Below, piece by piece: positions 42,287-62,480 of a stretch of 64,000 bases of DNA (its first letter is position 1; each line of letters opens with the position of its first letter). The stretch is from Epiperipatus broadwayi. Taxonomy: Eukaryota > Onychophora > Udeonychophora > Euonychophora > Peripatidae. A program made the position numbers and the translations under genes. The notes under the pieces are model-generated. The model was not told the DNA's origin, searched no databases, and was given only the letters and a program-made list of their open reading frames with translations. Location of the stretch: positions 310,001 to 374,000 of the forward strand of contig JAQFVV010012442.1 in the NCBI GenBank assembly GCA_028023455.1. The letters run 5' to 3'.

Positions 42287-42679
42287 ATGAATAAATTGAT
42301 TTGAGCCATCTAAAACTGACATCATATGCACAGAAAGAAATGATGTCAAGAGGAAGATCAAAGGGGCATGTTACATCACCAGTGATGCTAGGTCAATAAA
42401 TAGAAAGGACATGTGTTTTGCAGTTTCGAAAAGGTGGATGTTGTAAATAATTTGCATAGAGTCAACAGCCTAAAAAAGGACTATGATTATGGATCTGCAA
42501 TGGCTCCGAAAGCATTAAATCCATAAAATAGAAGCTTACTAATAATAAATTTATAGTTTCACCTCAGCTATTAATTTTAGCTTATCAGTAAATTGATTTG
42601 AGCAAATACTTATTAAATTTGCCATAGGCCTCATACTTTGAATTCAACCTTTTTTTATATAACTGTACTTTTGTTTAAA
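42287..42679. mobile_element. small insertion in F2 copy B, with a direct repeat inside
   Basis: Absent from F2 copy A, where ATAGTAAG runs straight into CACATTATTATG. Within it AAATTGATTTGAGC occurs at 42293-42306 and again at 42590-42603, 297 bp apart, like a 14-bp target-site duplication around a 283-bp SINE-sized insert. No tRNA-type A/B boxes or A-tail are recognised. Confidence 0.5.
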
Positions 42680-43223
42680 CACATTATTATGATATTAACT
42701 TGCATTAACCTGAGGTATAGAGAGTATAAATAAATTAACAAGCCATTAATGTACATGGCACCTCATTAAATTTATTCCAAAAATATACTTTAATGAGTTG
42801 AAGTGCAGTCTGGCTTATACAGACAATACTATCTTTATAGTGCTTAATTAATAAACAGTATTTAAATTTTAATCAGTTTGAATATATTTATATATTTTCT
42901 GCATTCCGCACCATTATGTTGGTCTATTTCTATTTCACATTTTGTGTGTATTATTATGTCTAATTGTTTTTCCACTCTGCTAGTGGGCTGGATTTAAAAT
43001 GAATTCTCTTGTGCCATCATTATATGTTATTCATAAGGTATTTGATCGGAGGGCTTAGAGAATGTATTCGATTTAGTTTGGTCCTTGACCTATATCTCAG
43101 GCTTGACTGTGTTTGAAGTACATTTTGTGAGTTATAGCCCACGTTAGATGGATCTTCATGTTTTGACCAGTACACTCTATAATATCATGGTTGACTATTC
43201 AGAACATGTGGATTAATTAATTA

Positions 43224-43229
43224 TTTATT
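43224..43229 (-). terminator. polyadenylation signal of the host gene
   Basis: AATAAA on the minus strand, about 22 bases after the stop codon of the terminal exon. Confidence 0.45.
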
Positions 43230-43251
43230 TTCAATTTTACAGTAAATTGAT

Positions 43252-43451
43252 TCAAAATAGAATTAAGTGGAAACAGACAAAGTTGGAATACAGTGTGTTT
43301 TCTCGATTTTTTAAACCATTCAGTCTTTGTAATATTTCAATAGACTCCTTCATGGTTCTGAAATCACACTTTTTTAAATTAGCAGTTATTTTAATATTAT
43401 CAACATCAAGTTCTTTAATACATGAACTTATGCAATGATGGACGATTATTG
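43252..43451 (-). CDS. terminal exon of an unrecognised host gene
   Basis: On the minus strand a 3' splice site (T-rich tract, then TTGCCAG) is followed by an open frame of about 66 codons ending in TGA at 43254-43252 and then AATAAA. The exon starts with two bases of a split codon, which fits the one-base overhang left by the exon at 44034-44372; the join makes an Ala codon. The peptide is of ordinary composition, with CIKELDVDNIKITANL and TMKESIEILQRLN, and looks alpha-helical, unlike the low-complexity frames around it. I do not recognise the family. The real 3' end of the coding region could be earlier if a weak internal GT is used as a donor. F2 copy B ends only about 50 bp downstream of the poly(A) signal. 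Confidence 0.5.
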
Positions 43452-44033
43452 CTGGCAATTGACAAAATTATAAAAAAATATAGATAGTTTAAAGCAAAAT
43501 GTACTAGCTATGTATATAATGATTGAACTCAGAGTATATAAAAGTATAGATAGAAGAATAGTACAAGTAAAAGAGCAACCCATATGAAAGATAATACATA
43601 TCAGTCAAATATACCTGATTCCTAATTACAAATATATATACATATACTTTTTTGCTATAAATTACTAATTTGAGCTAATATATATTTAAACAAAAAATAA
43701 ATAAATAAACAAACATCATATTTTATTATAAATGAATTCCAAATTTATTTTTAAACTATTTTCATCTATATATGTAAATAATACATTATCAGGATATATA
43801 TAAATGTCATTGCAATTCAATGATTTTAGTTGACTGATGTACAATTTCTATTTATTAAATTATAGGCAGTAGCAATTTTATATTGGAAATAATAATAGTG
43901 GAGACAGTTGCAAAAGAATGATTTGTTAAAAAACATGTAATTATAATAATTTCAAATCTTACCTACTAACTTCTTATTTTACACTAATGTCTATTATATA
44001 TTTATTGTATAATGAATCAATACTTTTACTCAC

Positions 44034-44372
44034 CTATTCCAAACTGAAATGGGGTTTTCTCTCTGTCAGCATAAATTTTATCAGATCTATGAAATATATA
44101 CTCTTTTCCAATCATTTCTTTTTCAAAACTCTTGAAACATATACGCAAAAAATTGTCGTTGTGGATCGTTATAATGTTTTCATAAAACTTATTATAAAAG
44201 ACGGTTTTATTGTCAGCAGTAAAGTAAGAAAAAATAAGTATCATCGTTTTACTTTCATACATGTCGATCCATTCCTTTACATAGCCAGGTACCGGTGACT
44301 TTGAACACAAACAAAATGGTTGATATAAAAGTAAGGCTGGTTTATCAAAATGAAGATGATATCCTTCCATTT
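44034..44372 (-). CDS. penultimate exon of an unrecognised host gene
   Basis: On the minus strand a 339-bp open block lies between a 3' splice site (TATATTAG just before 44372) and a strong 5' splice site (GGAATAG then GTGAGT at 44033-44028). The reading frame runs through both sites, uses varied codons including GCC, ACC, GAC and ACG, and encodes a mixed alpha/beta-like globular segment of 112 residues (for example PGYVKEWIDMYES and FLRICFKSFEKEM). The intron to the next exon would be 582 bp, and splice phases agree (phase 1 on both sides). No family is recognised. The acceptor is unusual: its upstream tract is an (AT)n run rather than pyrimidines, and the PLE inverted dimer starts just beyond it. 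Upstream exons are not found in the window. Confidence 0.6.
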
Positions 44373-44374
44373 CT

Positions 44375-44396
44375 AATATATATATATATATATATA
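44375..44396. repeat. (AT)11 between the splice acceptor and the PLE dimer
   Basis: It occupies the place of the polypyrimidine tract of the 44372 acceptor and marks the left end of the PLE insertion. Confidence 0.9.
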
Positions 44397-45439
44397 ATAA
44401 TAATTCAAACAAATATATTTAACACAGTATTCAAAATTAAATAATATATTCTTTACCAGAAGTACTTTCAATTGTTTCACTGACAATCTTTTTCAACTGT
44501 TAATACAAACGTACAAAAAATAAAAACTTGCATTACCCATCATTCAATCTATTCAAATTTCCCACAATTCTGTTGTCTTTATATTAGTCGATTGTTTATT
44601 CATCAAACCACCTCTATTCCTAGATATCATCATTGCCTCTTTAATTTTACGTTTTTCACTACACCTTTCAATTTGAATAATTTTTATATCTCTATTATTA
44701 AATTTAAAACCATAATTACATGTTTTATTATGATCAAATATAATTGATGGAGTATTCATATTTACTGAAGATATATTTTCTTTCTGTACACGTTTATATA
44801 ATGATCATAAGATCATTATATCGTTTTTGTAATGTACATTTGGATTCCCCTATATATTTTATTCCACAACCACATTCCAACATATATATAACAGAACTTA
44901 ATTCAAACTTAGAAATCTTGGCTTTGGAGTTATTTATCATATCATTTATATTATTTGAAGAGAAAAAGAAATTCTACACAAACCACTAAAAAGTTTATAA
45001 ATTAATTTAGCTTGTTGATTAGATATAAAAGGAATAGAAATCCATTTATCACTTTTTAATTTACTTAATATTTTCTTATTATTACTCTTATTTTGATTAT
45101 ATTTTGTAATTGTATTATAAATAATATTCCTTCCATAACCAACATTCAACATATCAGTAATATATACATTAATATTTTCAATTTTATCACTAATAAATTT
45201 GCACAAATAATCATTTCTAAATAAAAATGACTTCAAACCAGCTAATTTATGACTCATATGAACTTTAGAATTATATGGAATATAACCCCTAATTTCCACA
45301 GGCTTTAAAATCATATTATAATCAAACACATTATTATTTCTTTTAATAAATATATCTAAAAACTTTATAGAATCTTCCTTCTCTTCATTTAACACCCATT
45401 TTACATTATTAATCATATTTAACTCATTAAACAAATTAA
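44385..45439 (-). mobile_element. Penelope-like element 3' half, minus-strand arm plus spacer
   Basis: 44385-45339 is the reverse complement of 45440-46383 with only a few differences. The spacer 45340-45439 continues the element upstream on the minus strand and encodes the end of an RT (SIKFLDIFIKR), as in PLEs where RT is followed by GIY-YIG. In this arm the nuclease frame is broken at least twice: a one-base loss in a T run near 44960, and a change near 44805-44820 where a GATC-bounded six-base block is flipped and lengthened. The open pieces are 45434-44946 and 44759-44553. Confidence 0.85.
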
Positions 45440-46383
45440 TAATGTGTTTGATTATAATATGATTTTAAAGCCTGTGGAAATTAGGGGTTATATTCCATAT
45501 AATTCTAAAGTTCATATGAGTCATAAATTAGCTGGTTTGAAGTCATTTTTATTTAGAAATGATTATTTGTGCAAATTTATTAGTGATAAAATTGAAAATA
45601 TTAATGTATATATTACTGATATGTTGAATGTTGGTTATGGAAGGAATATTATTTATAATACAATTACAAAATATAATCAAAATAAGAGTAATAATAAGAA
45701 AATATTAAGTAAATTAAAAAGTGATAAATGGATTTCTATTCCTTTTATATCTAATCAACAAGCTAAATTAATTTATAAACTTTTTAGTGGTTTGTGTAGA
45801 ATTTCTTTTTTCTCTTCAAATAATATAAATGATATGATAAATAACTCCAAAGCCAAGATTTCTAAGTTTGAATTAAGTTCTGTTATATATATGTTGGAAT
45901 GTGGTTGTGGAATAAAATATATAGGGGAATCCAAATGTACATTACAAAAACGATATAATGATCATAAGACATTATATAAACGTGTACAGAAAGAAAATAT
46001 ATCTTCAGTAAATATGAATACTCCATCAATTATATTTGATCATAATAAAACATGTAATTATGGTTTTAAATTTAATAATAGAGATATAAAAATTATTCAA
46101 ATTGAAAGGTGTAGTGAAAAACGTAAAATTAAAGAGGCAATGATGATATCTAGGAATAGAGGTGGTTTGATGAATAAACAATCGGCTAATATAAAGACAA
46201 CAGAATTGTGGGAAATTTGAATAGATTGAATGATGGGTAATGCAAGTTTTTATTTTTTGTACGTTTGTATTAACAGTTGAAAAAGATTGTCAGTGAAACA
46301 ATTGAAAGTACTTCTGGTAAAGAATATATTATTTAATTTTGAATACTGTGTTAAATATATTTGTTTGAATTATTATTATATAA
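45440..46383 (+). mobile_element. Penelope-like element 3' half, plus-strand arm
   Basis: Right arm of the head-to-head inverted pair. It starts at AATAATGTGTTTG inside the reading frame, so the RT is missing, and ends near GAATTATTATTATATA, next to a short AT stretch. High similarity of the arms indicates a young event or gene conversion between the arms. Confidence 0.85.
45444..46220 (+). CDS. GIY-YIG endonuclease domain of a Penelope-like element, 5'-truncated
   Basis: 258 open codons ending in TGA. The start is only the beginning of the open frame (a GTG just inside the arm); the natural protein would begin with the RT domain. Residues 1-145 are the RT-to-nuclease linker. The nuclease follows: VIY (147-149) and YIG (159-161) form the GIY-YIG pair, with CGCG between, Arg170 in LQKR, His174, Glu231 in KIKEAMM as the catalytic acid, and Asn249 near the C terminus. 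PLE proteins use this nuclease to nick target DNA for primed reverse transcription in the nucleus. All expected catalytic residues are present, but without RT and promoter this fragment should not be autonomous. Very A-rich codon use. Confidence 0.8.
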   Translation: MFDYNMILKPVEIRGYIPYNSKVHMSHKLAGLKSFLFRNDYLCKFISDKIENINVYITDMLNVGYGRNIIYNTITKYNQNKSNNKKILSKLKSDKWISIPFISNQQAKLIYKLFSGLCRISFFSSNNINDMINNSKAKISKFELSSVIYMLECGCGIKYIGESKCTLQKRYNDHKTLYKRVQKENISSVNMNTPSIIFDHNKTCNYGFKFNNRDIKIIQIERCSEKRKIKEAMMISRNRGGLMNKQSANIKTTELWEI

Positions 46384-46413
46384 TTTAAAAATACAGACAT
46401 TTAATGGTTGTAG

Positions 46414-46457
<44 letters not shown>

Positions 46458-46737
46458 AAACGAAATGCTAAATTAGTCAATACAATAAAATATTTACATC
46501 AAATAATATATTATTTGTTTAAGTAGGCTAAAATAAAATTACTAATTTATTACAAAGAAGTCGTGTGCTGGAAGATTTCTCAAGTGAAAACTATCACAAA
46601 AACAACTGTTTCTAATAATATCTACTCATAATCCAGGTACTCACTTTTAAATAAATTAATTAAGTAACTACGTAAATTAACAATAATAATTTGCACACAT
46701 GTAATTTCATTATTTTGTTAAAAATACATTAGTCATA
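46384..46737. other. AT-rich sequence with a short (AT)n array
   Basis: It contains (AT)n at 46415-46452. No gene or splice-like exon is seen. Confidence 0.5.
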
Positions 46738-46754
46738 TTAATCATATTATTGAC

Positions 46755-46803
<49 letters not shown>

Positions 46804-46818
46804 AATAAATATGATTAA
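46738..46818. repeat. palindromic (AT)n array next to inverted F3 copy D
   Basis: TTAATCATATTATTGACT (46738-46755) is mirrored at 46800-46818 with one extra A, around (AT)n. Confidence 0.9.
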
Positions 46819-46829
46819 TATATATAGTG

Positions 46830-55452
<8,623 letters not shown>

Positions 55453-57359
55453 TATCATTGATCACAGAGGGTGTCACCATATCGCTACATATCTGGAAAA
55501 TGTATTTACTGTGATCAAAAATGAATGAGGATGATGGTTTGCACAGACTAGACCTAGGCGGAAAGCAAGAGCTCAAGAATATTGTACAGACAATTGAGAA
55601 ATAAAAGCACTAAGACAAACATCAGCCAAATTAAGTTTAAACAATTTTTATATTTTATTTATGAGAAATATAAATTATAAAATAAAAGGTAATAATACAA
55701 TAATATGGTTATATCAGGTGTGTGCCAGAACTAAAAAAAAATTCAAGTCTCTGGCTGACAGACTAATTTTCTAATAGTTAACTAGAAGAGGAGGAAACAA
55801 ATTAATTTCAGCTGACAATTCACCTATCAACACTGGTTTTCTTATGCAAAGATATGAAAACAATACCTTCTTAAAATAAATGAATATGTCAGAATATAAA
55901 TTATAATATGGGACAAAATTTATGTCTCCAATTCAATGAAATAATAAAATTAGAAAATACTCTGACATAAATGATTTCAACTTAATAAAATATTAAATCG
56001 ATGATTTAAAGAAAACAAGCATTTAAAACTCATGAATCACCAAACAAATGATTGGCCAAAACTACACTGAGTACAATAATTAAAGATCCCAGTAGGAGAC
56101 AGGTAAGTAATTATAAAATCAGTTAACTGACCAAGCATTTTAAGAAAGTGAATATTTGGAATTACAAAATAAATTTACAAACAATATTCTCAGTATATGC
56201 TTTGACAAATAAATTTAAAGCAATTTGTAAATAATAAAATATATCTAGAAAACAAAATATTAATGCTTGACCTAGATTTTTCTGAATTAAATTATCAGAG
56301 AGTGCATGTGAGATAAAAATATGAAAACATTAAATGCCTTATCAAAAATAAACTTTTTATCACCTAGATTTTAAATAAGGATTAAGAGTATCTTCCTGCT
56401 AGCAGTTTACCCAAACCAATTCCATTCATTTTATAGAGATTAAAGTTTAAAAAATGATGCATGAGAAAAACTAACACAACAGCATATATGAGCTTTTCAT
56501 AGTCTGGAAAATAAATGTTGGAACTAAGAATGTCATAATTCTGCAAAACTCTCTTGGACAAGTATGTTTAAACTAGCCAAAGTTAGTCTCACATAAAAAA
56601 GGAGATTATGGCCTACATAATCTGAACCATGAAAAATAAAATCTCTACCAAGAAATACAGAATAACACACAATAAAACGCCAGCCAAAAGATTTTGCGGT
56701 TTGCAAAAATTTGCAAACTCGGTAAATTTAAATCAATAATTGATGCATAAAATAGTCATTACAAATCAATACAGGTAAACAAATTAAAATTATTAAAACT
56801 GCTAAAATTTTAGAAAGAATTATACTACAAATAGAGATATATTAAGCATATAAAATATAAACTCACTAGACACTCCCTGATAAATAAAATTGTAAGCAAA
56901 CTTGGAATCTTAAAAGTAACATTCCAAGACACATTATTAATACAATGAAAATCAAATAAGTTAATAAACAGGAAGTTAAATAATTATTAAGATTTCAGAT
57001 TTAATTTTAGTTTTAGTGGATATCTAACTAAAGATTATACCCTGGAAATAATAAAACAAAATATTTACCCCACTGTAAAGCAAAGGTCTCGTAGTTACCA
57101 AGAGTGCACACTTTTATTTAAGTTCATATTTCAGGTGTTCAATCATTTTACTATGGCAAGTGAAGAGACATATTGGGGATCCAGTTTATTTTAGACTTCC
57201 ATAGCATGACTGAAGAAGAGTTGGAAGTCAATGAATTAATCCTTTGGTTAAGTTAGCAAGGCAAATTGTTGATTACAAAATGTAGAGTAGTATATTTTGG
57301 CATCTTGTGAGAAAAAAAAATAACAACTACAATTTTTTTTAAAAAATTAAGTGTCCAAA
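55453..57359. other. AT-rich sequence without genes
   Basis: No credible coding frame on either strand. If the LTR-like block just to the right is real, this would be the leader of that element on the minus strand. Confidence 0.45.
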
Positions 57360-57560
57360 CTGCTACCAATATGGTATGAATCTCAGCGGTCTATAATCAA
57401 AGTGTTAAAATGAATACTGAATCTCACTTTGAAGCAGCATGTTATCCAGAAATAAAAACAAAACTCTTGTCCCAAATTTTGCGGGGTTATTTATACCCAT
57501 GCTACATTTCCACATAAACTTTTTATCTCTTCGAATTCTACACCTTATGGCATGGAAAAT
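57360..57560 (-). promoter_or_regulatory. possible LTR end with TATA box and PBS-like site (minus strand)
   Basis: On the minus strand GGGTATAAATAACCCCGC (near 57500-57480) is followed about 100 bp later by TTGGTAGCAGTTTGG (near 57380-57363), which resembles a tRNA primer binding site. The block is less AT-rich than its surroundings. No gag follows and no second copy was found. Confidence 0.25.
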
Positions 57561-57899
57561 CTCAATCTCTCACTCAAACTAATTTAGCAATTCTGACCAG
57601 GCATTATTTTAAACAAAAACAACAATCCAAAATTAAATCTCTGCTTTTAGAATTAAATTAGAAATGATTAAAATGAAAGAAATAGGAATGAACTTAACAC
57701 CTTTACTTGTTTTTAATCAACTTGATTTTTAAAAAATAAGTAAGAGAAATCTATTTTAAAATGAATTTTAAATAAAAAAATATATAATGATATAATTTAA
57801 ACATAAATGAGTATGTTTGTTAATACATGTACTCTTTTTAAATAATTTAAAAAAATTTTAACATTAGAAATTTAATGAAAATAAGAGTTTTTAATTTTT

Positions 57900-58922
57900 G
57901 GTAATAAAACCATTGAATCAGATATATCATCCAGTTCAATTTCTGTAAGAGGTATCAAAAAAATAAATAAAAGGATTCCTGTATTATTATTTTTAACTAT
58001 AAATATTACCCCCACCCCACCCTAGAAACCTGGTGGATTGTTTGCCTTACACTTAGAAAAAAACTGTATTTCATTTTAAACATTTCTCCATTCTCATAAG
58101 TCATTAACAAAATCTTTTTTTTTATTTTAAACAATCCGTCCAGTTACTAAAAACTGAACTCTTAACATTTGTCCGGCAGTTATACTCTTTTCAATAACTT
58201 ACTGAAATAACTTCCTTTCCCTCTCTTATAATTTACTTGCCGATAATTTACTATTTTGCATTTTTTGCGTTGTGTTTTGTTTTCAAGCTCATATACCAAA
58301 ATCTTTTTCTTAACAAACATCCCAGTTTTTCATCCTTTCCTACTTTATCTTTGATCATATCAACACTAGTAAGTGGCAAAACTTTATTTCCTACCACTTT
58401 TTAGGTGTCTTGAATAAGATTGCTTTATAAATGGCTTTTATTTTTGAATTATAATCACATTCCATATCTTTTCCTTAATTTTTTTCTTAGTTTTATGTTT
58501 ATTCAACTCATTTTTAGTCTCTTGTAAAAAATTTTTACTTTACTTTCCATCTCTAACTTATAACTGTCTCCAAGATTTTATTCGTCAACCACACTATCTA
58601 TCTCTCTCCACTCTCTACTTATTTTTAACTTTATTTCCACTATCTTTGCCCGAGCATTACCCTATTCTAATATAATTTCTATATATCTTATGACCTTAAC
58701 TATTTTTGGATCATTTTCCATCTCAACTTTCTTTTCTACTTCCTGACTTTTGTCTATGGTCCCTTTTATTTCATTCTTCATCTCTTTCATTTCTCTAATA
58801 ATTTCCCCTTTGAACTCCATAATTTCTTTTATCATTTCTGATTTGAACTCTCTGAAATCTTCTATTATTGTCCGCTTGGTCTTCTTGAGGTCTTGTCGTA
58901 TTTCACTCAACAAGTTGTACAC
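57900..58922 (-). pseudogene. coiled-coil ORF1-like remnant of a non-LTR retrotransposon
   Basis: On the minus strand an 86-codon open piece (58922-58662) encodes a long charged coiled coil with repeated EFK, EMK and EIK heptads, as in the N-terminal part of non-LTR ORF1 proteins. The frame goes on with stops (for example at 58664-58662 and 58561 region) over several hundred bases of similar Lys/Glu-rich composition. No zinc knuckles or RNA-binding motif are visible. It could also be the N terminus of another retroelement Gag. The 320-bp unit repeated at 58925-59550 lies directly upstream of it. Confidence 0.4.
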
Positions 58923-58924
58923 TG

Positions 58925-59760
58925 AAGGGCGTTAAATATTGAAATACAAACTAACACAAACACACAACATGAAATTTCAAATAAGCAAAACATCTTAAAG
59001 TTTGCTAATAAAGTAACAAGTTTGCAAACTGTTTTAAAAACAAACTAAACATTAGATTTTAATCTTTAAAGAATTCTCCCAAGCTATAAATAAAAATAAA
59101 GTTATTGTTAAAACTAACTGAAATAATTATACAAATATATACACTATTATACAATTACAAATATCCAGTAATACCCTCTGTTTAATAGTCTATATCTCAA
59201 TAATAGCAAACTTCAAAATGATACCACTTTGAAGTTGTATGCTAAAGGATGTTAAATATTGAAATACAACTAAGTCAAACACAGCACATGAAATTTTAAA
59301 TAAGCAAACGATCTCAAATTTTGTTAATAAACTAAAACGTTTATAATATTATTTTAAAGTGAAACTAAACATTAGATTTTAATCTTTAAATAATACTCCC
59401 AAACTATAAATGAAAATAAAGTTACTGTTAACACTAACTGAAATAATTATACAAATATGTAAACCATTATACAATTAGAAACATCCAGTAATGCCCTCTG
59501 TTTAATAGTCTATGTCTCAATGATAGCGAACTTCAAGATGATACCACTTAGAAGTTTGTCTTTAAAACAGTGTGTAAATTTGTTAGTTTATTAGCAAAAT
59601 TTATGATCGTTTGCTTATTTAAAAGTTCATGCTCTGTGTTTAAGTTAGTTTGTATTTCACTATTTAACATTCTTTAGCATACAACTTCAAAGTGGTATCA
59701 TTTTGAAGTTTGCTATTATTGAGATATAAAATATTAAACAGAGGGCTGTACTGAATATTT
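58925..59760. repeat. 320-bp unit: two tandem copies and one inverted copy
   Basis: GTTAAATATTGAAATAC begins the unit at 58931 and again at 59251; each ends with a block containing CCCTCTGTTTAATAGTC and ATGATACCACTT. The third copy (about 59551-59760) is reversed, and another reversed scrap (TTGTATAATTATTTCAGTTAG) is at 60754-60784. The unit flanks the ORF1-like remnant on one side and the RT remnant on the other, so it may be the terminal or untranslated part of that element. Confidence 0.8.
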
Positions 59761-59763
59761 GTA

Positions 59764-60660
59764 ATTGTAGCAGGGTTAACATATGGCAATGATGCATTAT
59801 GTGTTAGTAAAAAGGTTTTAGATTATTTAGAGAAAGTACAAAGGGAAATAGGAAAACATGCATTAGATGCAGAGATGTAGACAGCAAAGTAGGCAATTCA
59901 AGGAAAATGGGATGGTCAAGTTTTTATATGAGAGATGCAAAAAGTAAAATGAAAATGTTTGGTAGGTTGCAGTTTATGGATAGTAAAAAAAAACAGCCAA
60001 AATGGTGTTTACTTGGGTTATGAGTAAAGGGCAGGTAACAAGATGGGTGAGAAAGGTAATGTGGTATGCAGAAGATTTGGATAAAGAATTTATATCAGTA
60101 TATATGTATAAAAGGAGGGGTGATTGTGTTAGAAAGATTGTTGAGTGTTATAGTGGTAAGTAATGGGATAAAATAATAGAAGCAGTAAAAATAGGGAGTT
60201 GGAGAGATGGAGAACTACTATAGAGGGTAAAAAGAGTTTAAATATATATATAGAAGTAAATGGAATATTGAATACGAGTTAATTTATGATAATAGTAAGG
60301 AAAGTAGCTTATTGTTTAAGGCTTTATTGGGATCTTTAGCAAAAAGAAAATATACATGTACATGGAAAACTATGGGTGAATTAGTGTGCAAATTGTGTAA
60401 GGAAGGTATACATAATATTAGGCATCTGTTGATTGAATGGAAATGCTTCAAATCAGAAAGGGTACTGATAATGAAGATATGGGAGATTAGGTATGAACAA
60501 AGTGACTATACAGAAAGTGAGTTATAAGTTTTTATGCTGAGTTTGTGAAAAGATAAGGGGGATTTAGATATAAAGGCCATAGAGTTAACAAAGATTATGT
60601 TGTGGAAATGGGATGGGGCAGAATATGGGAAGTCATAGAGTGGGAAACAGAAAATAAAGT
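59764..60660 (+). pseudogene. C-terminal part of a non-LTR retrotransposon RT
   Basis: Broken frames read LTYGNDALCVSKKVLDYL and EKVQREIGKHALDA (about 59775-59870), a GWSSF-type segment near 59910, then YDNSKESSLLFKALLG and CKLC...HLL (60280-60450). This order is known from the region after the RT domain in non-LTR elements that are common in arthropods such as ticks. The terminal zinc-finger-like motif C-x2-C-x7-H-x4-C has lost its last Cys (IEW instead of IEC). The last open piece is 60312-60527. Many stops make it non-functional. Confidence 0.65.
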
Positions 60661-60791
60661 GACTAACAGATTTACCTGGACATAATTGCTGAGATATTCT
60701 TGACTTCGTTTAAGGAGAAGCCAAATACAACTGATCACATGACATATAATGGTTTATATATTTGTATAATTATTTCAGTTAGTGTTAAATG

Positions 60792-60833
60792 TAATTTTAT
60801 TATCATATATATATATATATATATATGATATAT

Positions 60834-60894
<61 letters not shown>
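60792..60894. repeat. palindromic (AT)n array and a second (AT)n array
   Basis: TAATTTTATTATCATAT (60792-60808) is mirrored imperfectly at 60823-60840; a plain (AT)n follows at 60839-60894. Confidence 0.85.

Positions 60895-62480
<1,586 letters not shown>

Larger units (their letters stand above)
34354..43174 (+). mobile_element. F2 LTR-like unit, copy B, interrupted by F3 copy B
   Basis: The left part is 34354-35140 and the right part 40685-43174, both clearly similar to F2 copy A. It starts TGAAACAGTAAG and ends GACCAGTACA. The F3 unit sits in the AT tract that separates the two parts, the same place as in copy A. A further insert of about 390 bp is present at 42287-42679. No coding capacity is seen; one block (41012-41080) has coding-like composition shared with copy A (12272-12340). 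Confidence 0.6.

Noticed and set aside
43987-44298. 103-codon plus-strand frame opposite the proposed host exon
   Set aside because: It is the shadow of the minus-strand exon, which has the splice sites and better codon use.
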